DNA from: Tatumella saanichensis
Lineage (GTDB): Bacteria; Pseudomonadota; Gammaproteobacteria; Enterobacterales; Enterobacteriaceae
Direction of reading: 5' to 3'
NCBI RefSeq assembly: GCF_000439375.1
Contig: NZ_ATMI01000035.1
Coordinates: 62,001-126,000, forward strand
DNA length: 64,000 nt
Part shown: one piece after another, positions 40,836 to 51,409 of the stretch
Numbering within the stretch: the first letter of the stretch is position 1
How the letters are laid out: each line of letters begins with the position of its first letter
The notes under the pieces: generated by a model
The model's input: the letters and a program-made list of their open reading frames with translations, nothing else
Database searches by the model: none
What the model was told of the DNA's origin: nothing
Made by a program: the position numbers and the translations under genes

Positions 40836-40894
40836 GGCAGTACCCAGCAGTAACCAAACTTTCGACAAAGGATCTCTCCGGCGTCTTAAGCAGT

Positions 40895-40981
40895 ACCGAG
40901 GTGGTGGAATTGGTAGACACGCTACCTTGAGGTGGTAGTGCCCGATTGGGCTTACGGGTTCAAGTCCCGTCCTCGGTACCA
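40895..40981 (+). tRNA. leuU: tRNA-Leu (anticodon GAG)
   Basis: Class II tRNA of 87 bases with encoded CCA. Acceptor arms ACCGAGG / CCTCGGT pair fully; the anticodon stem CTACC / GGTAG encloses TTGAGGT, giving anticodon GAG. The long variable arm is GCCC-GATT-GGGC, and the T-arm has GGTTCAAGTCC. Base 1 is A pairing with U72, where from memory E. coli leuU has G1 opposite U72. Confidence 0.97.
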
Positions 40982-40993
40982 GTTCATTATAAC

Positions 40994-41022
40994 TTGCATT
41001 TTCTGCATGTTCGGCGTAAAAT
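40994..41022 (+). promoter_or_regulatory. promoter of metY-rimP-nusA-infB
   Basis: TTGCAT (40994-40999) and TAAAAT (41017-41022) are 17 bases apart, 17 bases upstream of the initiator tRNA gene. A GC-containing discriminator (TCGCCACG) follows, as is usual for stable-RNA promoters. Confidence 0.75.
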
Positions 41023-41038
41023 TCGCCACGTTTTCGGA

Positions 41039-41115
<77 letters not shown>

Positions 41116-41230
41116 CTTTCCCTTAGAGTTCTTTTCAAAAGTTCAGCAGGTTCCTGTTTTCACCTGGTTTTGAAAAAAATTCTTTTGGTATGTGTTTGTC
41201 GCGTTGCGGCAACACAGGGTCCAGTGATAA

Positions 41231-41257
41231 AAAGCCCCGAATTTTCGGGGTTTTTTG
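41231..41257 (+). terminator. first terminator in the rimP leader
   Basis: Stem CCCCGA / TCGGGG with ATTT loop (41235-41250) followed by six Ts. It lies between metY and rimP, so it should end most metY transcripts and act as an attenuator for the nusA operon. Confidence 0.85.
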
Positions 41258-41278
41258 TTATCAGGTAATCGTGATTTT

Positions 41279-41298
41279 GGGCTATAGGCCCTTTTTTT
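41279..41298 (+). terminator. second, short terminator-like hairpin before rimP
   Basis: GGGC / GCCC with a TATAG loop, then seven Ts, 18 bases before the rimP start codon. The 4-base stem is short, but the U-tract is strong. Together with the hairpin at 41231 it forms a tandem pair. Confidence 0.55.
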
Positions 41299-41315
41299 AT
41301 GTCTTGGGGGTGGGC

Positions 41316-41768
41316 TTGTCCACATTAGAGCAAAAATTAACAGATTTAATCACCGCTCCGGTAGAAGCGCTGGGCTACGAACTGGTCGGTATCGAGTTCG
41401 TTCGGGGTCGTACATCCACCCTGCGTATCTACATCGACAGTGAAGATGGCATCAATGTTGATGATTGTGCTGATGTCAGCCGCCAGGTAAGCGCAGTGAT
41501 GGATGTCGAAGATCCCATTACTGTGGCTTACAACCTTGAAGTTTCATCACCGGGTCTAGAAAGACCACTGTTTACTGTTGAGCATTATCAGCGTTTTATG
41601 GGTGATGAAGTCAGTCTGGTATTAAGGATTGCGGTTCAAAACCGCCGTAAATGGCAGGGCATCATTAAAGCCGTGGAAGGTGAAATGGTGACCGTTACCG
41701 TCGAAGGTCATGATGAAGTGTTCGCACTGAGTAATATTCAGAAAGCGAATCTGGTCCCCCATTTTTAA
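41316..41768 (+). CDS. rimP: RimP, 30S maturation factor
   Basis: Ribosome maturation factor needed for 30S assembly. TTG at 41316 gives 150 residues ([20 protein letters not shown]), the same length and start as E. coli RimP; the frame extends 42 codons upstream through the terminators, which is not coding. Family motifs [17 protein letters not shown] and [11 protein letters not shown] are intact. A GGGGGTG site precedes the TTG. It is first in rimP-nusA-infB-rbfA-truB. Confidence 0.96.
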   Translation: MSTLEQKLTDLITAPVEALGYELVGIEFVRGRTSTLRIYIDSEDGINVDDCADVSRQVSAVMDVEDPITVAYNLEVSSPGLERPLFTVEHYQRFMGDEVSLVLRIAVQNRRKWQGIIKAVEGEMVTVTVEGHDEVFALSNIQKANLVPHF

Positions 41769-41792
41769 ACGTCCGGATTGAGGCTAACCAGG

Positions 41793-43298
41793 ATGAACAA
41801 AGAAATCTTAGCGGTTGTAGAGGCCGTTTCTAACGAGAAATCACTGCCGCGCGAAAAAATTTTTGAAGCGCTGGAAACTGCGCTGGCGACCGCCACCAAG
41901 AAAAAATACGAGCAAGAAATTGATGTTCGTGTCTGTATCGACCGTAAAAGCGGTGACTTCGATACCTTCCGTCGCTGGATGGTGGTTGAGGAAGTGACTC
42001 AGCCGACCCGCGAAATTACACTGGACGCGGCGAAGTTCGAAGATGAAAACCTCAATCTGGGCGATTTTGTTGAAGACCAGATTGAATCTGTTACCTTCGA
42101 CCGTATCACTACCCAAACGGCAAAACAGGTTATCGTCCAGAAAGTTCGTGAAGCTGAACGCGCCATGGTGGTTGATCAGTTCCGCGAGCAGGAAGGCGAA
42201 ATTATCACCGGTGTAGTCAAGAAAGTTAACCGTGATAACATTTCACTGGAAGTGCGTCCGACGGACGGTTCTGCCACCAGTGCAGAAGCGGTAATTATCC
42301 GTGAAGATATGCTGCCACGTGAAAACTTCCGTCCCGGTGACCGTATCCGCGGTATCCTGTACGCAGTGCGTCCAGAAGCCCGTGGTGCGCAGCTGTTTGT
42401 CAGCCGTTCCAAGCCTGAAATGCTGAAAGAACTGTTCCGCATTGAAGTGCCGGAAATTGGCGAAGAAGTGATTGAAATTAAAGGTGCGGCCCGTGATCCG
42501 GGTTCTCGTGCCAAAATTGCAGTAAAAACCAATGACAAACGTATCGACCCGGTAGGGGCCTGTGTAGGGATGCGCGGCGCTCGTGTGCAGGCCGTTTCCA
42601 GCGAGCTGGGCGGTGAGCGTATCGATATCGTGCTGTGGGATGATAATCCAGCACAGTTTGTGATTAATGCCATGGCCCCTGCTGATGTTGCGTCTATCGT
42701 CGTTGATGAAGACAATCACACCATGGATATCGCTGTTGAAGCCGGTAACTTGGCTCAGGCGATTGGCCGTAATGGCCAGAACGTACGTTTAGCCTCACAG
42801 TTGAGTGGCTGGGAACTAAACGTGATGACCGTTGATGATCTGCAGGCTAAGCATCAGGCAGAAGCGCATGCAGCCATCGATACGTTCACCAAACACCTCG
42901 ATATTGACGAGGAGTTTGCAACGGTACTGGTAGAAGAAGGGTTCTCTACTCTGGAAGAACTGGCTTATGTGCCGGTCAACGAGCTGCTGGAAATTGACGG
43001 GCTCGACGAAGAAATGGTAGAGGCTCTGCGTGAACGAGCTAAAAATGCGTTGACCACCCTGGCGTTGGCGAAAGAAGAGAGCCTAGGTAACCAGAAACCT
43101 GCGGATGACCTACTGGCGCTGCAAGGTGTGGATAAAGACCTGGCCTATCGTCTGGCAGCCAAAGGCGTCTGCACTCTGGAAGATCTGGCTGAACAGGGTA
43201 TCGACGACCTGGTAGATATTGAAGGGCTCTCTGCGGAGAAGGCCGGTGAGCTGATTATGGCTGCACGTAATATCTGCTGGTTTGGCGGCGACGCATAA
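41793..43298 (+). CDS. nusA: NusA, transcription elongation and termination factor
   Basis: RNA polymerase-binding factor for pausing, termination and antitermination. ATG 41793 ([16 protein letters not shown]) gives 501 residues (E. coli 495). Domains in order: N-terminal domain (1-135), S1 (about 136-200), two KH domains (about 200-345) including [15 protein letters not shown] and [15 protein letters not shown], and two acidic AR repeats (about 360-500) that include [20 protein letters not shown]. infB follows after 18 bases. Confidence 0.98.
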   Translation: MNKEILAVVEAVSNEKSLPREKIFEALETALATATKKKYEQEIDVRVCIDRKSGDFDTFRRWMVVEEVTQPTREITLDAAKFEDENLNLGDFVEDQIESVTFDRITTQTAKQVIVQKVREAERAMVVDQFREQEGEIITGVVKKVNRDNISLEVRPTDGSATSAEAVIIREDMLPRENFRPGDRIRGILYAVRPEARGAQLFVSRSKPEMLKELFRIEVPEIGEEVIEIKGAARDPGSRAKIAVKTNDKRIDPVGACVGMRGARVQAVSSELGGERIDIVLWDDNPAQFVINAMAPADVASIVVDEDNHTMDIAVEAGNLAQAIGRNGQNVRLASQLSGWELNVMTVDDLQAKHQAEAHAAIDTFTKHLDIDEEFATVLVEEGFSTLEELAYVPVNELLEIDGLDEEMVEALRERAKNALTTLALAKEESLGNQKPADDLLALQGVDKDLAYRLAAKGVCTLEDLAEQGIDDLVDIEGLSAEKAGELIMAARNICWFGGDA

Positions 43299-43316
43299 CT
43301 AACAGGAAGGAACAGC

Positions 43317-46013
43317 ATGACTGATGTAACTGTAAAATCGTTAGCTGCAGAAATTGAGACTTCGGTTGATCGTCTGGTACAGCAACTGGCTGATGCAGGG
43401 ATCACGAAATCTGAAAATGATTCTGTGACAGAAAAGGAAAAACAGGCCTTACTGTCTCACTTGAATCGTGGTCACGGTAACCAGGATTCAGGTAAACTGA
43501 CCCTGCAACGTAAAACCCGTAGCACCTTGAATATTCCGAGTACCGGCGGTAAAAGTAAATCGGTGCAAATTGAAGTCCGCAAAAAGCGTACCTATGTGAA
43601 AGACGATGCCGAGGCTCAGCGCCAGGCAGAGGCGGAAGCGCAGGCACAGCGTGAAGCGGAAGAGGCGGCCCGTCGTGAGGCTGAAGAAGTAGCCAAGCGC
43701 GCGGCCGAAGAAAAAGCGAAGCGTGAAGCCGAAGAAAAAGCGAAGCGTGAGGCGGATGAGAAAGCCAAACGTGAAGCTGCGGAAACAAAAACAGTGACAA
43801 ACCAACAAAAGAACGATATGACCCAGGCAGCGCCATCAGAGAAAGCCCGTCGCGAAGCAGAAGCCGCTGAGCTGAAGCGTAAGACGGAAGAAGAAGCGCG
43901 TCGTAAGCTGGAAGAAGACGCCAAGCGTGTCGCCGAAGAAGCCCGTCGTTTGGCGGAAGAGAAAGGCGAAGAGTGGCAGAAACCAGCCGAAAGCGAAGAT
44001 TCTTCTGACTATCACGTGACCACCTCTCAGCATGCCCGTCAGGCTGAAGATGAGAATGACCGTGAAGTTGAAGGCGGCCGTGGTCGTACCCGTACCGCTA
44101 CCAAGAGCCCGAGAGCCAAAAAAGGCAACAAGCACTCTGAAGCGAAAACTGACCGTGAAGAAGCCCGCGCGGCAATCCGCGGCGGTAAAGGCGGTAAACA
44201 TCGTAGAGGTAGCACCCTGCAGCAAGGCTTTAACAAGCCAGCACAGGTGGTTAACCGTGATGTGGTGATCGGCGAAACCGTCACCGTCGCGGAACTGGCC
44301 AACAAAATGGCGGTTAAAGGTTCTCAGGTTATCAAAGCGATGATGAAGATGGGTGCCATGGCGACCATTAACCAAGTCATCGATCAGGAAACTGCACAGC
44401 TAGTTGCCGAAGAAATGGGCCACAAAGTCATTCTGCGTCGTGAGAACGAGCTAGAAGAAGCGGTAATGAGCGATCGTGATACCGGTGGCCATAACGAAGC
44501 GGAATCCCGTGCGCCGGTAGTGACCATTATGGGTCACGTTGACCACGGTAAAACCTCTCTGCTGGATTACATCCGTTCTGCGAAAATCGCTTCTGGCGAA
44601 GCAGGCGGCATTACTCAGCACATCGGTGCTTACCACGTCGAAACAGACACCGGTATGATCACCTTCCTGGATACCCCAGGCCACGCCGCGTTTACCGCTA
44701 TGCGTGCCCGTGGTGCTCAGGCAACGGATATCGTTATCCTGGTGGTGGCAGCGGACGATGGTGTGATGCCTCAGACTATCGAAGCTATCCAGCACGCCAA
44801 AGCGGCGAATGTGCCAGTGGTTGTAGCGGTCAACAAAATCGATAAACCCGAAGCTGATCCAGATCGTGTTAAAAACGAACTCACTCAGTACGGCATCATT
44901 CCAGAAGAATGGGGTGGCGAAAACATGTTCGTCAATGTTTCTGCGAAAGCCGGTACCGGTGTTGACGATCTGCTGCAGGCTATCCTGCTGCAAGCGGAAG
45001 TCCTGGAGCTGTCTGCGGTACGTAGTGGCATGGCGAGTGGTGTGGTTATCGAATCTTTCCTCGACAAAGGCCGTGGTCCAGTTGCCACCATCTTGGTACG
45101 TGAAGGGACTCTGAACAAGGGCGATATCGTTCTCTGTGGCTTTGAGTATGGCCGTGTTCGTGCAATGCGTAACGAACTTGGTCAGGAAGTCACCGAAGCG
45201 GGTCCATCAATCCCTGTAGAAATCCTGGGGCTGTCAGGTGTTCCTGCCGCCGGTGATGAAGCTACAGTGGTCCGTGACGAGAAGAAAGCCCGTGAAGTGG
45301 CACTTTACCGTCAGGGTAAATTCCGCGAAGTGAAACTGGCGCGTCAGCAGAAATCGAAACTGGAGAACATGTTCGCGAACATGAGCGAAGGTGATGTTTC
45401 TGAACTGAACATCGTACTGAAAGCAGATGTTCAGGGTTCTGTGGAAGCGATCAGCGATTCATTACTGAAGCTGTCTACCGACGAAGTGAAAGTCAAAATT
45501 GTCGGTTCTGGCGTCGGTGGGATCACCGAGACCGATGCGACCCTGGCAGCAGCGTCTAATGCTATCGTTCTTGGTTTTAACGTCCGTGCGGATGCTTCTG
45601 CCCGTCGTGTTATCGACGCAGAAAGCCTGGACCTGCGTTACTACTCCGTCATCTATAACTTGATTGATGAAGTCAAAGCAGCGATGAGCGGTATGCTGGC
45701 ACCTGAGTACAAACAGCAGATCATCGGTCTGGCTGAAGTGCGTGATGTGTTCAAATCACCGAAATTCGGCGCGATTGCAGGCTGTATGGTGACCGAAGGT
45801 GTAGTTAAACGTCACAACCCAATCCGTGTTCTGCGTGACAACGTGGTGATCTACGAAGGCGAGCTGGAATCCCTGCGTCGCTTTAAAGATGACGTTAACG
45901 AAGTCCGTAACGGCATGGAATGTGGTATCGGTGTGAAGAACTATAATGATGTTCGCACCGGCGATAATATCGAAGTGTTTGAAATCATTGAGATCAAACG
46001 GACTATCGATTAA
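43317..46013 (+). CDS. infB: InfB, translation initiation factor IF2
   Basis: GTPase that places initiator tRNA on the 30S subunit and promotes subunit joining. 898 residues (E. coli 890). A charged, repeat-rich N-terminal region (about 90-230) precedes the GTPase core with G1 GHVDHGKT, G3 DTPGHAAF and G4 NKID, then the beta-barrel and the C2 fMet-tRNA domain. A conserved GTG (43794, residue 160, VTNQQ) lies where E. coli starts the shorter IF2-2 form, so this gene may also yield two isoforms. Confidence 0.98.
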   Translation: MTDVTVKSLAAEIETSVDRLVQQLADAGITKSENDSVTEKEKQALLSHLNRGHGNQDSGKLTLQRKTRSTLNIPSTGGKSKSVQIEVRKKRTYVKDDAEAQRQAEAEAQAQREAEEAARREAEEVAKRAAEEKAKREAEEKAKREADEKAKREAAETKTVTNQQKNDMTQAAPSEKARREAEAAELKRKTEEEARRKLEEDAKRVAEEARRLAEEKGEEWQKPAESEDSSDYHVTTSQHARQAEDENDREVEGGRGRTRTATKSPRAKKGNKHSEAKTDREEARAAIRGGKGGKHRRGSTLQQGFNKPAQVVNRDVVIGETVTVAELANKMAVKGSQVIKAMMKMGAMATINQVIDQETAQLVAEEMGHKVILRRENELEEAVMSDRDTGGHNEAESRAPVVTIMGHVDHGKTSLLDYIRSAKIASGEAGGITQHIGAYHVETDTGMITFLDTPGHAAFTAMRARGAQATDIVILVVAADDGVMPQTIEAIQHAKAANVPVVVAVNKIDKPEADPDRVKNELTQYGIIPEEWGGENMFVNVSAKAGTGVDDLLQAILLQAEVLELSAVRSGMASGVVIESFLDKGRGPVATILVREGTLNKGDIVLCGFEYGRVRAMRNELGQEVTEAGPSIPVEILGLSGVPAAGDEATVVRDEKKAREVALYRQGKFREVKLARQQKSKLENMFANMSEGDVSELNIVLKADVQGSVEAISDSLLKLSTDEVKVKIVGSGVGGITETDATLAAASNAIVLGFNVRADASARRVIDAESLDLRYYSVIYNLIDEVKAAMSGMLAPEYKQQIIGLAEVRDVFKSPKFGAIAGCMVTEGVVKRHNPIRVLRDNVVIYEGELESLRRFKDDVNEVRNGMECGIGVKNYNDVRTGDNIEVFEIIEIKRTID
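43704..43775 (+). repeat. three 24-base tandem repeats in infB
   Basis: Three in-frame copies (43704-43727, 43728-43751, 43752-43775) encoding A-(E/D)-E-K-A-K-R-E. The first two differ at one base; the third is more diverged. They lengthen a charged helix in the IF2 N-terminal region and could vary in copy number between strains. Confidence 0.85.
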
Positions 46014-46035
46014 TCGGTACCAGGTGACAAAGTTT

Positions 46036-46054
46036 GGGAGGCCGTTGGCCTCCC
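46036..46054. repeat. perfect hairpin between infB and rbfA
   Basis: GGGAGGCC-GTT-GGCCTCCC, an 8-base perfect stem with a triloop, in the 65-base infB-rbfA gap. No U-tract follows, so it is more likely an RNA processing or stability element than a terminator. Confidence 0.6.
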
Positions 46055-46078
46055 GAATTATTTGAGAGGAGCAAAAAA

Positions 46079-46483
46079 ATGGCTAAAGAATTCGGTCGTT
46101 CCCAGCGCGTTGCTCAGGAGCTGCAAAAAGAGATTGCCCTGATCATTCAGCGCGAAATCAAAGATCCACGCGTCGGAATGATGGTCACTGTTTCAAGCGT
46201 TGAGGTCTCCCGTGACTTGGCTTACGCCAAAGTGTTCGTGACCTTCCTCAATGACAAAGACGAAGATGCGGTAAAAGGCGGCGTAAAAGCCCTGCAGGAT
46301 GCCTCAGGATTTATCCGTACTCTGCTGGGGAAAGCGATGCGTCTGCGTATCGTGCCGGAGCTGACCTTCTTCTACGACAACTCCCTGGTTGAAGGGATGC
46401 GCATGTCTAACTTGGTCTCCAGTGTCGTGAAACACGACAACGAACGTCGCGGTGAAGCGGCGGATGAGAGCAAGGAGGACTGA
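46079..46483 (+). CDS. rbfA: RbfA, 30S ribosome-binding factor A
   Basis: Cold-shock and 30S maturation factor acting on the 5' end of 16S rRNA. ATG 46079 ([20 protein letters not shown]) gives 134 residues (E. coli 133), preceded by GAGAGGAG; an in-frame upstream start at 46034 lies in the hairpin and is rejected. The KH-like core with [16 protein letters not shown] is intact. The stop overlaps the truB start by one base (TGATG). Confidence 0.97.
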   Translation: MAKEFGRSQRVAQELQKEIALIIQREIKDPRVGMMVTVSSVEVSRDLAYAKVFVTFLNDKDEDAVKGGVKALQDASGFIRTLLGKAMRLRIVPELTFFYDNSLVEGMRMSNLVSSVVKHDNERRGEAADESKED

Positions 46484-47424
46484 TGGGACGTCCCCGTCGG
46501 CGTGGTCGTGATATTCATGGGGTGCTGTTGTTGGATAAACCCACCGGCATCTCCTCTAACGACCTGCTACAAAAAGTGAAGCGTCTGTATAACGCTAATA
46601 GGGCCGGACACACCGGTGCCCTTGATCCGTTGGCGACCGGCATGCTCCCAATCTGTTTGGGGGAGGCCACCAAGTTCTCCCGCTATCTGTTGGATTCTGA
46701 TAAGCGTTATCGTGTGATTGCTCGTCTTGGACAACGTACTGATACCTCAGATTCAGATGGTAATGTGGTGGAAGAGCGTCCAGTCACTTTTTCTGATGAC
46801 GTATTAGCCTCAGCACTGGATAGCTTTCGCGGTGATTTGTTGCAAGTCCCGTCGATGTTCTCGGCACTAAAACATCAGGGGCGGCCACTGTACGAATATG
46901 CCCGTCAGGGGATCACGGTAGAGCGCGAGCCTCGTCCGATTACCGTGTATGAACTCCAGTTTATCCGTCATCAGGGGGATGAGCTTGAGTTAGAGATCCA
47001 CTGCTCGAAAGGGACCTATATCCGTACCATCATTGATGACCTTGGTGAGGTACTGGGCTGTGGCGCGCATGTGATTATGCTGCGCCGTGTCCAAGTGGCC
47101 CGTTACCCGGCGGAGAAGATGGTGACTCTTGAGCAGTTACAACAACTGGCTCGCCCGGATGACCAGGGACAGCCTGACAGCGCAGCGATGGACGCTTTAC
47201 TGATGCCGATGGACAGTCCGGCAGCCGATTACCCGCTGGTGAATCTGCCAGAATCAGTCAGCCACTGGTTTAAGCTGGGTCAGCCAGTACAGATTGCCGG
47301 TGCACCGACTGAAGGCCTGGTGCGCGTCAGTGAAGGTGAGGCCGGAAAATTTATCGGCATGGCGGAAATCGACGATCAGGGCCGGGTCGCCCCGCGGCGT
47401 CTGGTGGTTGAATATTTCGACTGA
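46483..47424 (+). CDS. truB: TruB, tRNA pseudouridine-55 synthase
   Basis: Makes pseudouridine 55 in the T-loop of tRNAs. 313 residues (E. coli 314). It begins [20 protein letters not shown]; the catalytic segment [15 protein letters not shown] holds the nucleophilic aspartate (about residue 48). A C-terminal PUA-like domain ends [12 protein letters not shown]. Translationally coupled to rbfA. Confidence 0.98.
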   Translation: MGRPRRRGRDIHGVLLLDKPTGISSNDLLQKVKRLYNANRAGHTGALDPLATGMLPICLGEATKFSRYLLDSDKRYRVIARLGQRTDTSDSDGNVVEERPVTFSDDVLASALDSFRGDLLQVPSMFSALKHQGRPLYEYARQGITVEREPRPITVYELQFIRHQGDELELEIHCSKGTYIRTIIDDLGEVLGCGAHVIMLRRVQVARYPAEKMVTLEQLQQLARPDDQGQPDSAAMDALLMPMDSPAADYPLVNLPESVSHWFKLGQPVQIAGAPTEGLVRVSEGEAGKFIGMAEIDDQGRVAPRRLVVEYFD

Positions 47425-47429
47425 GTTGT

Positions 47430-47458
47430 TTGCACTCATGACAGCCGCAGAGTAGAAT
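47430..47458 (+). promoter_or_regulatory. rpsO promoter
   Basis: TTGCAC (47430-47435) and TAGAAT (47453-47458), 17 bases apart, start 6 bases after truB and 100 bases before rpsO. Confidence 0.75.
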
Positions 47459-47480
47459 GGCGCGGCTATAAAGTGGGAAG

Positions 47481-47540
47481 CTGAATTAGAGATCGGCGAC
47501 CTGAAATCTTACAAATACTGGAGTTTATTATGTCTCTAAG
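47481..47540 (+). promoter_or_regulatory. S15 autoregulatory pseudoknot of rpsO
   Basis: TTAGAGA (47486-47492) is exactly complementary to TCTCTAA (47533-47539), which overlaps the rpsO start codon. The surrounding GCTGAATTAGAGATCGGCG is close to the E. coli rpsO operator, where S15 traps the ribosome on a pseudoknot. The layout suggests the same feedback here. Confidence 0.75.
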
Positions 47541-47799
47541 CGTAGAAGCTAAAGCAGAGATCGTTGCTAAATACGGTCGTGGTACTAACGACAGTGGTTC
47601 AACTGAAGTTCAGGTTGCTCTGCTGACTGCACAGATCAGTCACCTGCAGGGTCACTTCTCTGAGCACAAGAAAGATCACCACAGCCGTCGCGGTCTGCTG
47701 CGCATGGTTTCCCAGCGTCGTAAGCTGCTGGATTACCTGAAGCGTAAAGACGTAGAGCGTTACACCAGCCTGATCGGAAGCCTGGGTCTGCGTCGCTAA
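47530..47799 (+). CDS. rpsO: Ribosomal protein S15 (uS15)
   Basis: Primary 16S rRNA-binding protein of the 30S platform. 89 residues. It begins [20 protein letters not shown] and has the conserved helical segment [25 protein letters not shown] ribosome site precedes ATG 47530. The start codon region takes part in the predicted pseudoknot. A terminator follows before the pnp leader. Confidence 0.99.
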   Translation: MSLSVEAKAEIVAKYGRGTNDSGSTEVQVALLTAQISHLQGHFSEHKKDHHSRRGLLRMVSQRRKLLDYLKRKDVERYTSLIGSLGLRR

Positions 47800-47880
47800 G
47801 TCTGACGAGCTTTTTCCGGCGAAGAGCAATACCTCAGTATTCTGTTTCAGCTTGGAAAAAAGTTTCAGCGAGTTTCGCGA

Positions 47881-47907
47881 AAAGGGGGCCTTATGGCCCC
47901 TTTTTTC
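47881..47907. terminator. rpsO terminator
   Basis: GGGGCC (47885-47890) / GGCCCC (47895-47900) with TTAT loop and six Ts after it; A-residues before the stem also give a T-run on the minus strand, so it could act in both directions. Confidence 0.88.
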
Positions 47908-47962
47908 GGGTTAACGGCAGTATTTCTGTTGAAACTCATGTATTGTAATTGTGTGTGATCTT

Positions 47963-48048
47963 TATTTGCACGATTCGCGCGGCTAATGAGAAATCTTCCC
48001 CGCCGGTGGCGGTAATGAGTTTTGTCATTAGTCGCGAGGATGCACAAA
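47963..48048 (+). promoter_or_regulatory. pnp leader RNase III-type hairpin
   Basis: Long imperfect stem: CGCG...GGCTAATGA (47976-47989) pairs with TCATTAGTCGCG (48025-48036), with outer TTTG / CAAA pairing and an inner CCGCC / GGCGG hairpin (48000-48012). Position and shape match the E. coli pnp leader that RNase III cuts so that PNPase can repress its own synthesis. No other gene is seen in the 313-base rpsO-pnp gap on the plus strand. Confidence 0.75.
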
Positions 48049-48112
48049 AGATCAAAACCCTGAAACAGGTGCCTGATGAAAGGGCGTCTGAAAAAATCAA
48101 AGGATCTTAATT

Positions 48113-50245
48113 TTGCTGAATCCGATTGTACGTAAATTCCAGTATGGTCAGCATACCGTCACTCTGGAAACCGGAATGATGGCACGCCAGGCTACTGCTG
48201 CGGTAATGGCGAGCATCGACGATACCTGTGTATTCGTGACTGTTGTCGGCCAGAAAAAAACCAAACCAGGTCAGGACTTCTTCCCATTAACCGTGAACTA
48301 CCAGGAGCGTACTTACGCTGCCGGTCGTATCCCGGGTAGCTTCTTCCGTCGTGAAGGCCGTCCAAGCGAAGGTGAAACCCTGATCGCTCGCCTGATTGAC
48401 CGTCCGGTACGTCCACTGTTCCCGGAAGGGTTCATCAATGAAGTACAGGTAATTGCGACTGTGGTCTCTGTTAACCCACAAGTTAACCCAGATATCGTGG
48501 CGATGATCGGTGCTTCTGCGGCGCTGTCGCTGTCAGGACTGCCTTTCAACGGTCCTATCGGTGCTGCCCGTGTCGGTTATATCAACGACCAGTACGTGCT
48601 GAACCCGACCACAGACGAAATGGCCGAAAGCCGTCTGGACCTGGTGGTTGCCGGTACTGACAATGCAGTACTGATGGTTGAATCTGAAGCCGAAGTCCTG
48701 AGCGAAGAACAGATGCTGGGTGCAGTGGTATTTGGCCACGACCAACAGCAGGTTGTTATCGAAAACATTAAGTCTCTGGTCGCTGAAGCCGGCAAACCGC
48801 GTTGGGACTGGCAGCCGGAAGCCGCTAACGAAGCCCTGAACGCGCGTATTTCTGCGCTGGCAGAAAGCCGTCTGAGCGATGCTTACCGTATCACCGAAAA
48901 ACAGCAACGCTACGAGCAGGTTAACCTGATCAAAAGCGAAACCATCACTGCGCTGAAAGCAGAAGATGAGAGCTTAGACGAAGGCGAAATCAGCGATCTG
49001 CTGCACGCTATTGAGAAAAACGTAGTCCGTGCCCGTATCTTGAACGGTGAACCGCGTATCGATGGCCGTGAAAAAGACATGGTTCGTGGTTTGGACGTGC
49101 GTACCGGTGTTCTGCCGCGTACCCACGGTTCTGCACTGTTTACCCGTGGTGAAACTCAGGCGCTGGTAACCGCTACCCTGGGAACTGCTCGTGATGCGCA
49201 GAACCTGGATGAGCTGATGGGCGAGAAAACCGACAGCTTCTTGTTCCACTACAACTTCCCTCCGTACTCTGTCGGTGAAACCGGCATGGTGGGTTCACCT
49301 AAGCGTCGTGAGATTGGTCACGGTCGTCTGGCGAAACGTGGTGTGCTGGCAGTCATGCCTAAACATGATGTGTTCCCATACACCGTGCGTGTGGTGTCAG
49401 AAATCACCGAATCTAACGGTTCTTCTTCGATGGCTTCTGTCTGTGGTGCTTCTCTGGCACTGATGGACGCGGGTGTACCGATCAAAGCGGCAGTTGCCGG
49501 TATTGCGATGGGTCTGGTGAAGGACGGTGAGCGTTACGTGGTTCTGTCTGACATTCTGGGTGATGAAGACCACCTGGGTGATATGGACTTTAAAGTCGCC
49601 GGTAGCCGTGACGGTGTGACTGCGCTGCAGATGGACATCAAAATCGAAGGTATCACCCGCGAAATTATGCAGGTTGCCCTGAACCAGGCTAAGGGTGCGC
49701 GTCTGCACATTCTGGGCACCATGGAACAGGCTATCAGCACACCGCGTGTTGAGATCTCTGAATTCGCTCCGCGTATTCACACCATCCGCATCAACCCGGA
49801 TAAGATCAAAGACGTTATCGGTAAAGGTGGTTCAGTGATCCGTGCCCTGACCGAAGAAACCGGCACCACTATCGAAATCGAAGACGACGGCACAGTGAAA
49901 ATCGCTGCAACCGACGGTGACAAAGCGAAAGAAGCTATCCGCCGTATTGAAGAAATCACTGCTGATATCGAAGTTGGTCGTATCTACAACGGTAAAGTGA
50001 CTCGTATCGTTGATTTCGGTGCATTTGTGGCTATCGGTGGTGGCAAAGAAGGTCTGGTGCACATTTCTCAGATCGCGGATAAGCGTGTGGAGAAAGTCAC
50101 TGACTATCTGCAGATGGGTCAGGAAGTGCCGGTTAAGGTACTGGAAGTTGACCGTCAGGGTCGCGTCCGTCTGAGCATCAAAGAAGCTGCTGAGAAACCT
50201 CAGGCTGAAGAAACAACTGCAACGAACCCAGCTGACGCTGAGTAA
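48113..50245 (+). CDS. pnp: Pnp, polynucleotide phosphorylase
   Basis: 3'-5' phosphorolytic exoribonuclease of the degradosome. 710 residues (E. coli 711). TTG start ([20 protein letters not shown]), as in E. coli, after an AAGGATC site. Two RNase PH domains (about 1-215 and 310-540, with [20 protein letters not shown]), then KH ([20 protein letters not shown]) and S1 ([20 protein letters not shown]) domains. The C-terminal tail is short and acidic. Confidence 0.98.
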   Translation: MLNPIVRKFQYGQHTVTLETGMMARQATAAVMASIDDTCVFVTVVGQKKTKPGQDFFPLTVNYQERTYAAGRIPGSFFRREGRPSEGETLIARLIDRPVRPLFPEGFINEVQVIATVVSVNPQVNPDIVAMIGASAALSLSGLPFNGPIGAARVGYINDQYVLNPTTDEMAESRLDLVVAGTDNAVLMVESEAEVLSEEQMLGAVVFGHDQQQVVIENIKSLVAEAGKPRWDWQPEAANEALNARISALAESRLSDAYRITEKQQRYEQVNLIKSETITALKAEDESLDEGEISDLLHAIEKNVVRARILNGEPRIDGREKDMVRGLDVRTGVLPRTHGSALFTRGETQALVTATLGTARDAQNLDELMGEKTDSFLFHYNFPPYSVGETGMVGSPKRREIGHGRLAKRGVLAVMPKHDVFPYTVRVVSEITESNGSSSMASVCGASLALMDAGVPIKAAVAGIAMGLVKDGERYVVLSDILGDEDHLGDMDFKVAGSRDGVTALQMDIKIEGITREIMQVALNQAKGARLHILGTMEQAISTPRVEISEFAPRIHTIRINPDKIKDVIGKGGSVIRALTEETGTTIEIEDDGTVKIAATDGDKAKEAIRRIEEITADIEVGRIYNGKVTRIVDFGAFVAIGGGKEGLVHISQIADKRVEKVTDYLQMGQEVPVKVLEVDRQGRVRLSIKEAAEKPQAEETTATNPADAE

Positions 50246-50257
50246 GCGTTGATGATT

Positions 50258-50288
50258 ATCCCTCCCTCTGCGTCGCGGGGGGAGGGAT
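50258..50288. repeat. hairpin between pnp and nlpI
   Basis: ATCCCTCCC (50258-50266) pairs with GGGAGGGAT (50280-50288), 13 bases after the pnp stop. There is no real U-tract. It probably stabilises the pnp 3' end or partly terminates before nlpI. Confidence 0.55.
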
Positions 50289-50362
50289 TCATGTTATCGC
50301 GAGGGCAGGATTCCTTTGCACGGCAGGCGGATAACAGGAAGTTTGTATTCGGGAGTGGGATA

Positions 50363-51250
50363 ATGAAGCCTTATTTGCGTGGGGGTGTCGTCGCCGCAGC
50401 ATTGGTGCTGGCAGGATGCAGCAGCAACTCTGATTGGCGCCAGAACGAAGTTCTCGCCGTCCCTTTGCAACCCACCTTGCAACAGGAAGTTATCCTGGCG
50501 AGGATGGAACAAATTCTTGCCAGTCGTGCCCTGACCGATGATGAACGCGCACAGCTTTTATATGAGCGCGGAGTGTTGTATGATAGTTTAGGTTTGCGGG
50601 CACTCGCACGGAACGATTTTTCCCGAGCGTTGTCTATAAGACCAGATATGCCAGAAGTGTTTAACTATCTTGGTATATACTTTACGCAGGCAGGGAACTT
50701 TGATTCTGCCTATGAAGCGTTTGATTCTGTACTTGAGCTTGATCCAACTTACAATTATGCGCATCTGAATCGAGGTATCGCCCTCTACTACGGTGGACGA
50801 TACAAGTTAGCGCAAGATGATCTGCTGGCGTTTTATCAGGACGATCCCAATGATCCGTTTCGCACGCTGTGGCTCTATCTCGACGAACGTCAGATAGACG
50901 CTAAAAAGGCGAAAGTCGCGCTGAAACAGCGTTATGACACTGCGAATAAAGATCAATGGGGATGGAATATTGTCGAGTTCTACCTGGGCGATATCAGTGA
51001 AAAAACACTGATGCAGCGCTTACAGGCAGATGCAACGGATAACACCTCGCTCGCTGAACATCTCAGTGAAACCAACTTCTATTTAGGTAAATACTACCTA
51101 AGTCTGGGGGAGAAGGATAACGCAGAAGCGTTATTCAAACTGGCGGTAGCCAACAATGTGAATAACTTTGTTGAACACCGATATGCATTGTTGGAACTGG
51201 CGGAACTTGGCCAGGCACAAGACGACCTATCAGAATCTGACCAGCAATAG
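50363..51250 (+). CDS. nlpI: NlpI, TPR outer-membrane lipoprotein
   Basis: Lipoprotein adaptor that brings the protease Prc and peptidoglycan hydrolases together at the outer membrane. ATG 50363 ([20 protein letters not shown]) gives 295 residues (E. coli 294); the open frame extends 38 codons further but has no similarity. Lipobox LAGC with Cys19 follows a short signal peptide. TPR repeats cover about 60-260, e.g. [20 protein letters not shown] and [20 protein letters not shown]. Confidence 0.96.
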   Translation: MKPYLRGGVVAAALVLAGCSSNSDWRQNEVLAVPLQPTLQQEVILARMEQILASRALTDDERAQLLYERGVLYDSLGLRALARNDFSRALSIRPDMPEVFNYLGIYFTQAGNFDSAYEAFDSVLELDPTYNYAHLNRGIALYYGGRYKLAQDDLLAFYQDDPNDPFRTLWLYLDERQIDAKKAKVALKQRYDTANKDQWGWNIVEFYLGDISEKTLMQRLQADATDNTSLAEHLSETNFYLGKYYLSLGEKDNAEALFKLAVANNVNNFVEHRYALLELAELGQAQDDLSESDQQ

Positions 51251-51263
51251 CTGACGACATTTG

Positions 51264-51313
51264 ACACCCTTTTTTCATTTCCTGTCATCCTTCGGGGTGA
51301 GGGGTGTTTTATT
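51264..51313 (+). terminator. UUCG hairpin after nlpI
   Basis: Outer arms ACACCC (51264-51269) / GGGTGT (51302-51307) enclose TCATCC-TTCG-GGGTGA (51285-51300), a stable UUCG tetraloop stem; TTTTATT follows. This looks like an imperfect intrinsic terminator of nlpI. Confidence 0.55.
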
Positions 51314-51352
51314 CGTCAAAAACTTCTAATTTGAGCCGGTTCACACTTTTCA

Positions 51353-51409
51353 ATGAAAATAACTGAAAGTTTTCATGACGAGTTATGTAGACTGGCCGCC
51401 GTAATCTAA
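51353..51409 (+). CDS. yrbN: small ORF before deaD, YrbN-like
   Basis: 18-codon ORF ([18 protein letters not shown]) that ends 16 bases before the deaD ATG. Position and N-terminal sequence resemble the small protein YrbN annotated upstream of deaD in E. coli (about 26 residues, recalled, not searched). No strong ribosome site is seen. It may be a leader peptide whose translation influences deaD, or a real small protein; here it is shorter than the E. coli form. Confidence 0.55.
   Translation: MKITESFHDELCRLAAVI

Noticed and set aside
43836-44375. 179-codon minus-strand Phe-rich frame opposite infB
   Set aside because: Arises from the Glu/Lys-rich codons of the IF2 N-terminal region read in reverse.
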